DNA of 6,199 bases from Clostridiales bacterium UBA1752 (GCA_002314835.1 DCHM01000047.1:48005-54203), one strand, 5' to 3'; shown: positions 1 to 6,169, counted from the stretch's first letter. Notes: generated from the letters alone by a model not told the origin. Translations and numbers: made by a program.

Positions 1-302
1 GGAGGCAGGATGACTGCGGTTTTGCCGCTCGTGGTGACGGCAAGGAATGCAGACACAAACTCATAGCTATTGACACAGTAGATGCCTACCCTCTCGCCCT
101 TTATAAGCGGACGGAGTGCCGAGACGTCACTCTCTATATCGGCGTAGGTAAACTGCCTGCCGTCGTCCTCTATGGCAATATCGGACGCATAGTCTTTTAC
201 GCATCTTTGCCACATTTCGGAGACGGTGCCCATCTCTTTGATACGGTCAAAGGTGGCTTTGTCGGTATAAGACGCAAAAGCGTCACGCAGATTAGATTTC
301 AT
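1..302 (-). CDS. AMP-dependent acyl synthetase/ligase, N-terminal part (cut by window edge)
   Basis: Only the first 100 codons are present; the reading frame runs off the left edge. The visible protein begins MKSNLRDAFASY and continues with the pattern of the ANL (acyl-CoA synthetase/adenylation) N-terminal subdomain. It has a segment of the type 'F-T-Y-A-D-I' (about residues 53-58), then 'G-E-R-V-G-I-Y-C-V-N-S-Y-E-F' (about 70-83) and a hydrophobic stretch ending in A-V-I-L-P. These align by eye with residues 56-113 of the upstream ligase (VGIAMPNSLEWIETFWAVL). The ATP-binding and adenylate-forming motifs lie beyond the edge, so catalytic competence and any carrier domain cannot be judged. 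The start is well supported: ATG at 302-300 directly abuts the TAA stop of the upstream acyltransferase, and GGAGG at 311-315 sits 8 nt upstream. It is the last visible gene of the four-gene operon, so a second acyl-activating step is inferred. The substrate is unknown. Confidence 0.8.
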   Translation of the reverse strand, partial: MKSNLRDAFASYTDKATFDRIKEMGTVSEMWQRCVKDYASDIAIEDDGRQFTYADIESDVSALRPLIKGERVGIYCVNSYEFVSAFLAVTTSGKTAVILP

Positions 303-908
303 TTATTTTTCCTCCAACATAGATTTGAGTGCTATTTCGGCGTTATTGACGGTAGCCGCCGCCTCGTTAATAAGCGAAATGGAAGGTCTGTCGCCTACGA
401 GCTTATGCACGTCTATCGGCTCGCCTATAACGAGCGTAAGGCGCGACAAAAAGTGCTTTTTGGGGACGATATACACGGGGACAATCGGCTTTTGCGCCTG
501 CATAGCCATCAGCACCATGCCTGCCTTAAACTGCATATTGCCGTCCAAGTGACCTTCGGGGAACATAGTGACGAGCTCGCCGTCTTTGAGATGCTCGGTT
601 ATCTCGCGTATCGTGGAAGTGCCTACGCTGCCTCGGTCTATCGGGATGCAGTGAAAGCCCTTAAAAAATATGCGGTACCAGCCGTCAAAAAACTCCTTGC
701 GGCAGATAAAATGATGCCTGCGGTACCATATACCGCCCATAAGATAAACGGGGTCCAAAAAACCGACGTGGTTTGATACCACGAGTGCGCCGCCCTTGAT
801 GCGGCACCTTGCTTTATCAGACTGATATACGTATTTTGGTCTGAGCCACAATATCCCTGGAAGTGCGGCAGTGACCTTGACAAAATCGTAAAAAAGGTAG
901 TTTTTCAT
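303..908 (-). CDS. PlsC-family 1-acylglycerol-3-phosphate-type acyltransferase (first of two)
   Basis: This 201-residue protein has the four blocks of the PlsC/LPLAT acyltransferase family in order. Block I is N-H-V-G-F-L-D at residues 46-52, with catalytic H47 and D52. Block II is C-I-P-I-D-R-G at 87-93. Block III is F-P-E-G-H at 116-120 (acceptor phosphate-binding region). Block IV is I-V-P-V-Y at 142-146. Known members transfer an acyl group from acyl-ACP or acyl-CoA to lysophosphatidate or related lysolipids at the cytoplasmic membrane face. The length is at the short end of the family, and only a modest hydrophobic N-terminus is visible (about 4-22), so peripheral membrane association is likely. 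The ATG at 908 overlaps the TGA of the preceding acyltransferase as ATGA; there is no strong ribosome site, so translation is probably coupled. The acyltransferase fold is secure, but the acceptor is not known: lysophosphatidate, another lysolipid or a special acceptor are all possible. Confidence 0.88.
   Translation of the reverse strand: MKNYLFYDFVKVTAALPGILWLRPKYVYQSDKARCRIKGGALVVSNHVGFLDPVYLMGGIWYRRHHFICRKEFFDGWYRIFFKGFHCIPIDRGSVGTSTIREITEHLKDGELVTMFPEGHLDGNMQFKAGMVLMAMQAQKPIVPVYIVPKKHFLSRLTLVIGEPIDVHKLVGDRPSISLINEAAATVNNAEIALKSMLEEK
311..315 (-). promoter_or_regulatory. Shine-Dalgarno site for the second ligase, inside the preceding gene
   Basis: The minus strand reads TTGGAGGAAAAATAAATG. 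GGAGG lies within the last sense codons (L-E-E-K) of the upstream acyltransferase, whose TAA stop touches the ATG at 302. This fixes the start of the downstream ligase and implies that ribosomes finishing the acyltransferase can reinitiate there. Confidence 0.8.
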
Positions 909-1519
909 TGTTTCATCAGTCTTTCGAGGTCGATTATTTTGTTTCTGAGCGCTTGGTTTAAGTCGTTGACCGCCGCCTTGCCGTCGCCGTACTCTGTAGG
1001 GTCTATCGGCTTGCCTATAATGACGTGTGCAGGCGCGGATTTGAAATAATGGCCGTCGGTGTAAACGGGTATGACCTTGACGCCGGTCATCAGCGCGAGC
1101 ATAGCGGCGCCGGTCTTAAACTCGAGCGGAGAGGGTTCGCCTTTATCAGGCAGACGGGATTCGGGATAGATGCCGACGACGCCGCCCTTATCCAAAATCT
1201 GCTGTGACTTGTATATCGGCGTCATATCGTGGCTCAAACGGTCAACGTATATGCCGCCCATCATCCTAAGGTACGGTCCGAGCATTTTGCGCTTAAACAG
1301 CACCTCTGCCATCTGCACACGGACGGTGCGGGTATAAAAGACGAAAAGCAGCACCGCGTAGTCATAAACCGACGTATGGTTTGAAACTATAATCGCAGGG
1401 CCTTTTATGCGGCGCGACTGCACCGATTTGTCCTCGTAGGTCACTTTTGTACGGAAACAGAAATACTGCACGGGGTACGCCGTGACCTTGGTAAACCAGT
1501 TAAAAAACTTATATAACAT
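905..1519 (-). CDS. PlsC-family acyltransferase with atypical block III (second of two)
   Basis: This 204-residue protein belongs to the PlsC/LPLAT family. Block I, N-H-T-S-V-Y-D at 47-53, gives catalytic H48 and D53. Block II is G-G-I-Y-V-D-R at 88-94, and block IV is V-I-P-V-Y at 149-153. Block III reads Y-P-E-S-R at 118-122, where most members have F-P-E-G-T/S. The glutamate is kept but the glycine is serine, and a charged insert (L-P-D-K-G-E) follows. It is clearly divergent from the downstream acyltransferase, so the pair is not a recent duplication. The ATG at 1519 overlaps the end of the carrier-fused ligase by 11 nt (the ligase stops at 1509). AAAGG about 9 nt upstream supports this start. 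Position directly after the ligase-carrier gene makes it a candidate receiver of the carrier-bound acyl chain, which is inference. The activity could be a different acylation position or a different acceptor from the other acyltransferase. Confidence 0.86.
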   Translation of the reverse strand: MLYKFFNWFTKVTAYPVQYFCFRTKVTYEDKSVQSRRIKGPAIIVSNHTSVYDYAVLLFVFYTRTVRVQMAEVLFKRKMLGPYLRMMGGIYVDRLSHDMTPIYKSQQILDKGGVVGIYPESRLPDKGEPSPLEFKTGAAMLALMTGVKVIPVYTDGHYFKSAPAHVIIGKPIDPTEYGDGKAAVNDLNQALRNKIIDLERLMKQ

Positions 1520-3413
1520 TTAAAGACGCCTTTACATAGTCGTAGAGTTCACCTGCGGTGGCAAAGGTAGGTGCGGACGCAAACGAAACGCCGACGTCCT
1601 GCTGTATCTGCGATGTCATAGCCATATAATCGAGGCTCGAGCCGCCTCCGTCGGTAAAAAAGTTATATGCGCGAGTGACGGCAGACGCGTCGATATCAAG
1701 AGCCGCTGCGATATATCTCGCCATCAGCGCAAAGAGCGCGTCCGTGTCGCCGTTTTGTACGCTAACGCCGGTTATGCGAGGCAGTGTGCCCGACAAAACC
1801 TCGCGCGTCAGGCGCCTGCGTGCGAGCTTAAACTCGTCACCCTGCAAGAGCTTTGCAGAGGTGTAATAAACGTCTTTTATTTCGCCGCTCAGCTTCATTT
1901 GGGCGATAAGCGAGCTTACGGACGACTGCAGCTTTGCAAAGGCCTCTGGCGTTAAATAAGCACTGCACGAAACGATAAGCGTGGGAACGTTAGCCGAAAC
2001 GAGACAGGCATCCGATACGCCGGACAGTGCCGCAAAGCGAGGCTCAATAAGGCAGGGATTGAGGTTTTCGCCGCTGTTGCCGATAACGAGGTCGTCCTGC
2101 CTGCCGAGGATATAATATCTGCCGCGGCGATATGCGGCCAAGTCCTTGGTGTCAAACCACTCGGGCGTAGCGACCTTGGTGCCGTTCTCAATGATAAATT
2201 CACTGACGGCGTTTGACTTGACAAACAGCCTGCCGCCGTCTATACGGTACTCCACGCCCTGCAGAGGCTTGCCGACCGAGCCAGTGGTAATAAGCGGTAT
2301 ATTGTCGGACAGCTCGACCGAGGTGATGCCGATTTCGGACATTCCGTAGCCGTTGGCGAGACGGTAGCCGATAAGGTTAAAAAACTCCAAAACCTCCGTG
2401 CCTATAGCACTGCCGCCCGTTATCATAAATGATATTGAGTCTCCGAATATGTTTTGCCTTACTTCCTTAAAGGCTATTTTGCTAAAGACCTTGCCGAGCA
2501 AAGGCACTGAGTAAAGGCGGCGAGAGAGCCTTATGCCCCTTTGAAACTTGGCGTAGGTGGCGTCTCCCCTGCCCTTAATCGTTTTTAGTGCAGTATTATA
2601 AACCGTCTGCCAAAATAGCGGAACGGCAAAGATATGCGTGACGCCGTGCCTGCGGACGGTGTTGACTATCGTCTGAGGCTGTAGGTCAGCAAGGTGTACG
2701 AAGGTGCGCGAAAAAAAGGCAAACCATACGTAAACCGCGCAAAGTCCGAAAATATGGTAAAAAGGCAGGAAGCATAGCTGTTTGAGATAGCCTTTATAGT
2801 GGCGCTGCATCGGCTCGCTCTGACATACGACCGAATAGCTCGATTTGACCTGATAATAAAAACTCTGTGCCGAATAGGCGCAAATCTTGACGCTTTCGCT
2901 CGTACCCGACGACATAACGTAAACGTAGTCGCCAAAGGTAGGATTTTGTATCTCGGTGTCCGAAACGAGCATTTCGGGGTCGATATTCATTACTCCGTAG
3001 TCGCCGCCTATGACGGCAACTGCGCCCGACTGCGCGGCGGCATCCGACAAAATATCCTGCGGCAGTCTGAGATTAAACAAAACGGGACAAAATCCGCACG
3101 CAAGCACAGCCCAAAAAGTCTCTATCCATTCGAGCGAATTGGGCATGGCTATGCCGACGGCAGAGCCTTTGGGTGCCCCGGCAAGTATCTTTGCGAGTGC
3201 ATCTGCACGGCAAAGAGACGCGTGGCGTGCCTCGCCGTAGGTCGTAGTAAGTATGCGATAGCCTACGCTGCGCTCGTAGAATATATTGTCACCTTCGGAG
3301 AACATCAAGTCAAAAAACGCCGCAAAATCACGGTTTGAGCCGTCAAAGCGAGCTATCTTGCCCTTGACAAACCCGTCTATGTTTTTGTATCCCCCAAGTC
3401 CAAAAGCCTGCAT
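1509..3413 (-). CDS. Long-chain acyl-CoA synthetase-like adenylating enzyme fused to a C-terminal acyl carrier domain
   Basis: This 634-residue, apparently cytoplasmic protein has two parts. Residues about 30-545 are an ANL adenylation enzyme. The ATP-binding A3 motif is M-S-S-G-T-S-E-S-V-K at 167-176; L-P-F-Y-H-I-F-G-L is at 216-224; G-Y-G-M-S-E is at 355-360. The acidic ribose-binding motif F-D-T-K-D-L-A is at 420-426, G-R-Q-D-D at 437-441 and G-E-N-L-N-P at 448-453. A likely catalytic lysine, K529, lies in E-F-K-L-A-R. The block from about 290 to 362 (basic linker, then F-M-I-T-G-G-S-A-I and the GYG motif) resembles FadD-type long-chain ligases more than amino-acid adenylation domains. Residues about 557-634 are a carrier domain with N-F-F-T-D-G-G-G-S-S-L-D at 584-595; S593 is the expected phosphopantetheine site. 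The enzyme probably activates a fatty acid as acyl-AMP and loads its own carrier. The start is ATG with GGGGA 4 nt upstream and a promoter 30 nt above. It is the first gene of the operon. The exact substrate is unknown. Confidence 0.87.
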   Translation of the reverse strand: MQAFGLGGYKNIDGFVKGKIARFDGSNRDFAAFFDLMFSEGDNIFYERSVGYRILTTTYGEARHASLCRADALAKILAGAPKGSAVGIAMPNSLEWIETFWAVLACGFCPVLFNLRLPQDILSDAAAQSGAVAVIGGDYGVMNIDPEMLVSDTEIQNPTFGDYVYVMSSGTSESVKICAYSAQSFYYQVKSSYSVVCQSEPMQRHYKGYLKQLCFLPFYHIFGLCAVYVWFAFFSRTFVHLADLQPQTIVNTVRRHGVTHIFAVPLFWQTVYNTALKTIKGRGDATYAKFQRGIRLSRRLYSVPLLGKVFSKIAFKEVRQNIFGDSISFMITGGSAIGTEVLEFFNLIGYRLANGYGMSEIGITSVELSDNIPLITTGSVGKPLQGVEYRIDGGRLFVKSNAVSEFIIENGTKVATPEWFDTKDLAAYRRGRYYILGRQDDLVIGNSGENLNPCLIEPRFAALSGVSDACLVSANVPTLIVSCSAYLTPEAFAKLQSSVSSLIAQMKLSGEIKDVYYTSAKLLQGDEFKLARRRLTREVLSGTLPRITGVSVQNGDTDALFALMARYIAAALDIDASAVTRAYNFFTDGGGSSLDYMAMTSQIQQDVGVSFASAPTFATAGELYDYVKASLNVI

Positions 3414-3433
3414 AATTTCCCCATTGTATAATT

Positions 3434-3451
3434 TGATATGTTAGTATATCA
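3434..3451 (-). repeat. Imperfect palindrome over the -10 box, possible operator
   Basis: On the minus strand, TGATAT (3451-3446) and ATATCA (3439-3434) are 6-nt inverted arms around ACTAAC. They cover the -10 box and the likely transcription start of the lipid operon, which is a typical place for a repressor to bind. The region is very AT-rich, so a chance match is quite possible, and I do not recognise it as a FapR or FabT site. Confidence 0.3.
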
Positions 3452-3471
3452 TATATATTATATTATGTCAA
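3443..3471 (-). promoter_or_regulatory. Sigma-70/sigma-A-type promoter of the ligase-acyltransferase operon
   Basis: The minus strand carries TTGACA (3471-3466, full consensus), a 17-nt AT-rich spacer and TATACT (3448-3443, five of six). TGA precedes the -10 box, giving an extended -10 of TGnTATACT form. Transcription should begin near 3436, leaving a leader of about 22 nt before the ATG at 3413. It lies just downstream of the terminator that closes the previous unit, so it starts an independent transcript. Confidence 0.82.
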
Positions 3472-3479
3472 TAATAAGT

Positions 3480-3491
3480 CACGTTCACGTT
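3480..3491. repeat. Tandem 6-nt repeat upstream of the -35 box
   Basis: Two adjacent copies of CACGTT (AACGTG on the minus strand) end 8 nt upstream of the -35 hexamer of the ligase operon. This location would suit an activator half-site pair. The repeat is short and unmatched elsewhere that I noticed, so its function is only a possibility. Confidence 0.3.
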
Positions 3492-3511
3492 GCTAAGCAA
3501 AAAATCAACAT

Positions 3512-3549
3512 AAAAAACGACTGAAAAAGGTTAATACCCTTTTCAGCCG
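3512..3549 (-). terminator. Rho-independent terminator after the exported protein gene
   Basis: On the minus strand a 14-bp stem (3549-3536 with 3531-3518, including two G-U pairs) closes a 4-nt ATTA loop and is followed at once by six T residues (3517-3512). It lies about 20 nt past the TAG stop of the exported protein gene at 3569. On the plus strand no comparable T run follows the hairpin, so it appears to act in one direction. It separates the right-hand genes from the lipid operon. Confidence 0.88.
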
Positions 3550-3568
3550 GTGTTATTTTGTAACAGCC

Positions 3569-4378
3569 CTATACGGTCTCTTTTTTCTTTCTCAGCACTA
3601 CAAAGCCGACGACGCCGAGGATGACGGCTACGCCTACGCTGATAACAATAACGCTCGTGCTATCTGCAAATGCAGAAGCTACATTTGAGCTTTCGCGCTC
3701 CATCTGTAGGTAAACGGCGTTGGTAAAGTCAAAGCCTTCGTTAAAGTCGCAGACGTCTTTTGTGCTTATCTCCTTAACGAGATTGTCTTTATTACGGTTT
3801 TGAGAATCGTAATAAATATTGAGCTTTGTGATAGGAGCACCTGCTCTGCTGTCGGTAGTGTAGTAGAGATAAACCGCTTTGTGGACGCTATCATTCTCAT
3901 AGCTGTCGTTAAAGTCAAAAGCGTCGTAGGTAAACTCAAAGTACTTATTTTCCGAGTCCCATTTACAAACGCTGCAGCCGGGCACGGCAGTATAGGTTAT
4001 GCCATCTACGGTTATCTGTTTGTCGCCTGCTACGCCTTTATTCTTATAAACGGCGACGAGGTTGGTGATGGCATCGGAGGTATTTGTGGTGTAATCACTG
4101 TAAACCAGCCTTATGTACTGCGAAGATACGCCTCCGCCTTTATTAAAGTCGTTGTCGCTCCCCGCTTGGCCGCCTACGAGGTCATCCTTATAGGTACTCG
4201 GCAAACCAAAAATGCCGAGCATCGAATTGACGTAATAACAATTGCTGTAGCTGAGAGCGTAGAGCGATTTGACATACTTATGGTCGGCAGGGCGCTCGCC
4301 CTCGCATTTTGCAAACGCAGGTACTGCGAGCGCAAAGGCAAGTGCGAAACAAAGGATAAGTGTTAAGAGCTTTTTCAT
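3569..4378 (-). CDS. Exported protein with C-terminal membrane anchor, function unknown
   Basis: This 269-residue protein is not one I recognise. A classic signal peptide spans residues 1-23: K2-K3, a hydrophobic core at 4-20, and an A-F-A cleavage site before K24. The central part is polar and rich in Tyr, Asp and Asn (for example 145-175), suggesting a beta-rich extracellular domain. Cysteines are at 25, 47, 135, 138 and 210; C135-S-V-C138 forms a CxxC pair, so disulfides or metal binding are possible. A single membrane helix covers about 243-262 and is followed by R-K-K-K-E-T-V. The predicted layout is outside domain, one helix, basic cytoplasmic tail. No LPXTG sortase motif precedes the helix, and C25 is not in a lipobox. 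The start is supported by GAGGAG at 4386-4391, 7 nt before the ATG. The gene lies 75 nt after the six-helix membrane protein gene, whose promoter it may share, and ends at a strong terminator. Confidence 0.75.
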   Translation of the reverse strand: MKKLLTLILCFALAFALAVPAFAKCEGERPADHKYVKSLYALSYSNCYYVNSMLGIFGLPSTYKDDLVGGQAGSDNDFNKGGGVSSQYIRLVYSDYTTNTSDAITNLVAVYKNKGVAGDKQITVDGITYTAVPGCSVCKWDSENKYFEFTYDAFDFNDSYENDSVHKAVYLYYTTDSRAGAPITKLNIYYDSQNRNKDNLVKEISTKDVCDFNEGFDFTNAVYLQMERESSNVASAFADSTSVIVISVGVAVILGVVGFVVLRKKKETV

Positions 4379-4453
4379 ACTTTTACTCCTCGTGTTTTTT
4401 AGCTTTTGACAATATAGTCGTAATGCGAGGCAAAAGGTTACGGGGCTAATAAA

Positions 4454-5056
4454 TCATTCAGCCTTGCCTGCAAGGGTGTGTTCGTCAAAGCGGATGAGGT
4501 ATGCGAGAACTATCGTAGCCCACTGGAGCAGAGGTCCGAATGCAAAGGTAAAGGTCATAAATACGTTAGTCTGAGGCAGATAAAAATACTCCATTGCGCA
4601 GTAAATAATAAGGTCCAAGCTGACAAAAATAATGAGCGGAATATTCTTTTTTAACTTGCCGAGACGGCCCGAAATGTAAGCTATGACAACCGCGGCGCTC
4701 GGGAGGGTATAAGTGCAGAGACTCTTGAGCCCGGTAGCGGAAATCAGTGCGACTGCCAGTGCGAGAGTGAACATTATGATGCGGATGCTGTCACCGTGAG
4801 CTTCTCTGTATCCGATAAAAGCGTAGAACGCGGCGATAAAGTAAGTGACTATCGGGAGCACGTAGCAGAGTATCTCGTTGATAGCAATTTTGCCCTCCAC
4901 AGTTGCAGGGTTTGCTATATTGAAATAGCCGTCCGAGGCAGCGGCGCCGCCGTCGTATCTCTGTACTGCCGCGAGCAAGCCCATGACGATGCCGCCTACT
5001 ATCAGCACGCCGAGGAGTATCAAAGCTATGGTCTTTTTGACGTTTTTGGTATTCAT
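4454..5056 (-). CDS. Six-helix integral membrane protein, function unknown
   Basis: This 200-residue hydrophobic protein has about six predicted membrane helices, near residues 9-31, 58-82, 90-107, 113-129, 138-157 and 164-188. A basic N-terminus (K4, K7, K8) suggests it starts inside the cell. The loop between helices 1 and 2 (about 32-57) is polar, with many Gly, Ala and Asp residues, and would lie outside. A basic stretch, R131-L-G-K-L-K-K137, lies between helices 4 and 5, consistent with a cytoplasmic loop. I see no transporter, enzyme or sensor motif, so I assign no function. The ATG at 5056 has AGGAG at 5064-5068 with a 7-nt gap, and a good promoter lies just upstream. It precedes the exported anchored protein in the same orientation, so the two may act together at the membrane, but that rests on position alone. 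Confidence 0.72.
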   Translation of the reverse strand: MNTKNVKKTIALILLGVLIVGGIVMGLLAAVQRYDGGAAASDGYFNIANPATVEGKIAINEILCYVLPIVTYFIAAFYAFIGYREAHGDSIRIIMFTLALAVALISATGLKSLCTYTLPSAAVVIAYISGRLGKLKKNIPLIIFVSLDLIIYCAMEYFYLPQTNVFMTFTFAFGPLLQWATIVLAYLIRFDEHTLAGKAE

Positions 5057-5086
5057 TTTATATCTCCTATATTTTACGTTTGTAAC

Positions 5087-5115
5087 ATTATACCACTATT
5101 GCAGCGGCAAATCAA
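5087..5115 (-). promoter_or_regulatory. Sigma-70/sigma-A-type promoter of the membrane protein gene
   Basis: The minus strand has TTGATT (5115-5110), a 17-nt spacer and a perfect TATAAT (5092-5087) preceded by TGG, an extended -10. The predicted start near 5080 gives a leader of about 24 nt to the ATG at 5056. This lies in the 92-nt gap (5057-5148) after the serine hydrolase gene. No convincing terminator is visible there, so read-through from the hydrolase transcript may add to expression. Confidence 0.8.
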
Positions 5116-5148
5116 GAGGCAAAAAGTCGGGTGAAAATCGGTGTGTAT

Positions 5149-6141
5149 TCACACTCCGTAAAAGTTTTTGCAGAGCATATCCACCATGTCGATACGAGCG
5201 TTGCGTGCTGTGCCGGTGTTGGATAGCATAATAAAATCGAGGTCGTCATCAGGCATCATTACGTGTCCCGTCCTAAAGCCGACGTGCCCTCCCCTGTGAA
5301 CGATTTGTTTAATATTGCCGGCATACTCGATGTTGCAGCCAAAGCCATAAGTATTAATCTTTGACGGCGTAAGCACCTCGTCCCAAGCCTTTTTTGACAG
5401 CACGGCGCGGTTTTTGATAGCGTGGTTTATGCGATAAAGATCGTCCACCGTGCCGACGATATCACCGGCGCCAAATACCCAGTCGGTAGTGCGCTCGCGC
5501 TTTTGCGGTGCGCCGTTCTCGACCTCGTAGCCCGTGACGCGGTGGTTTATCACCTTGCCTGCCCAGTCAACGACGGCGTTTGTCATGCCGAAGGGCTCAA
5601 AAACTTCGCTCCTTATATAGTCAGCCCACGGTTTGCCCGATAGGTTCTCGCATATCAGCGCGAGGATGATAAAATTGACGTTAGCGTAAAAAGTGTCGGT
5701 GCCCGGTGCAAAATGCTGAGGGAACGACGACAGCATTTTAAGGTGTTCTCTCAGACGCTCGGGCGTGCCCGGCCTGTGGTTGTCTCTGAAATCGTGGTCC
5801 TGCTCAAAATCGGGCAGTCCGCTCGTATGAGTCAATATCTGCCTCAGAGTAACTCCGCGGTCAAAGCCACTCGCTTCGTCAAGGTACTTGGCAGGATGAG
5901 CTTCGAGGTCTATAAGTCCGCGGTCAAAAAGCCGCATAAACGCTATCGCCGTGAAAGGCTTTGAAACAGAATAGTAGGTAAACATTGACGCAGCGTCAAA
6001 GTTTTGCTTGGTTTCGATATCTGCATAGCCGAAATTGCGCTCGTATATAATCTCGTCCTTCAGCGTCACGCGCACCGCACCCATAAAGTGCTGCTCTGCG
6101 CAGTAATCGCCAAGCTGTGTGTCAAAGAGCTTGATATCCAT
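5149..6141 (-). CDS. Serine hydrolase of the beta-lactamase class C/penicillin-binding protein family
   Basis: This 330-residue protein carries the three active-site motifs of the Beta-lactamase (PF00144-type) fold. S-V-S-K at 58-61 gives nucleophile S58 and base K61; Y-A-N at 152-154 supplies the second-motif tyrosine Y152; H-R-G at 282-284 replaces the K-T-G of classical enzymes. The family signature L-T-H-T-S-G-L-P is at 103-110. The length fits a single catalytic domain with no C-terminal extension. There is no signal peptide: the first residues are M-D-I-K-L-F-D. It is therefore probably cytoplasmic, which argues against periplasmic beta-lactam breakdown or peptidoglycan carboxypeptidase work and favours an esterase or peptidase of the EstB-like branch. 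An H-x-G third motif is common in such esterases. AAGGAA at 6150-6155 and a promoter further up support the ATG at 6141. It should not be read as an antibiotic resistance gene on this evidence. Confidence 0.87.
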   Translation of the reverse strand: MDIKLFDTQLGDYCAEQHFMGAVRVTLKDEIIYERNFGYADIETKQNFDAASMFTYYSVSKPFTAIAFMRLFDRGLIDLEAHPAKYLDEASGFDRGVTLRQILTHTSGLPDFEQDHDFRDNHRPGTPERLREHLKMLSSFPQHFAPGTDTFYANVNFIILALICENLSGKPWADYIRSEVFEPFGMTNAVVDWAGKVINHRVTGYEVENGAPQKRERTTDWVFGAGDIVGTVDDLYRINHAIKNRAVLSKKAWDEVLTPSKINTYGFGCNIEYAGNIKQIVHRGGHVGFRTGHVMMPDDDLDFIMLSNTGTARNARIDMVDMLCKNFYGV

Positions 6142-6169
6142 AATATCGCTTCCTTATTTGTTTTTTTGC

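Noticed and set aside
207..776. Long plus-strand open frame of 189 codons
   Set aside because: It lies opposite the acyltransferase gene with its intact family motifs, has no recognisable domain and no ribosome site; it is an antisense shadow.
2799..3338. Plus-strand open frame of 179 codons
   Set aside because: It is opposite the ligase N-terminal domain, whose protein sequence is clearly conserved, and has no domain of its own.
3569..3660. Sortase-type cell wall sorting signal at the C-terminus of the exported protein
   Set aside because: The hydrophobic helix and basic tail fit, but no LPXTG or close variant precedes the helix.
3800..4366. Plus-strand open frame of 188 codons opposite the exported protein gene
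   Set aside because: The minus-strand frame has a signal peptide, a membrane anchor and a good ribosome site. The plus-strand product has none of these, and no promoter was seen for it.
4300..4378. Lipoprotein signal (cysteine at residue 25)
   Set aside because: The residues before C25 are F-A-K, which is not a lipobox; A-F-A just before K24 fits ordinary signal peptidase I.
4379..4453. Separate promoter for the exported protein gene
   Set aside because: A TATATT (4416-4411) is present, but no -35-like hexamer occurs at 16-18 nt and there is no extended -10; read-through from the upstream gene is more likely.
5139..5156. Small inverted repeat GTGTG/CACAC at the end of the serine hydrolase gene as a terminator
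   Set aside because: The stem is only 5 bp, its loop and arm include the stop codon, and no T run follows directly.
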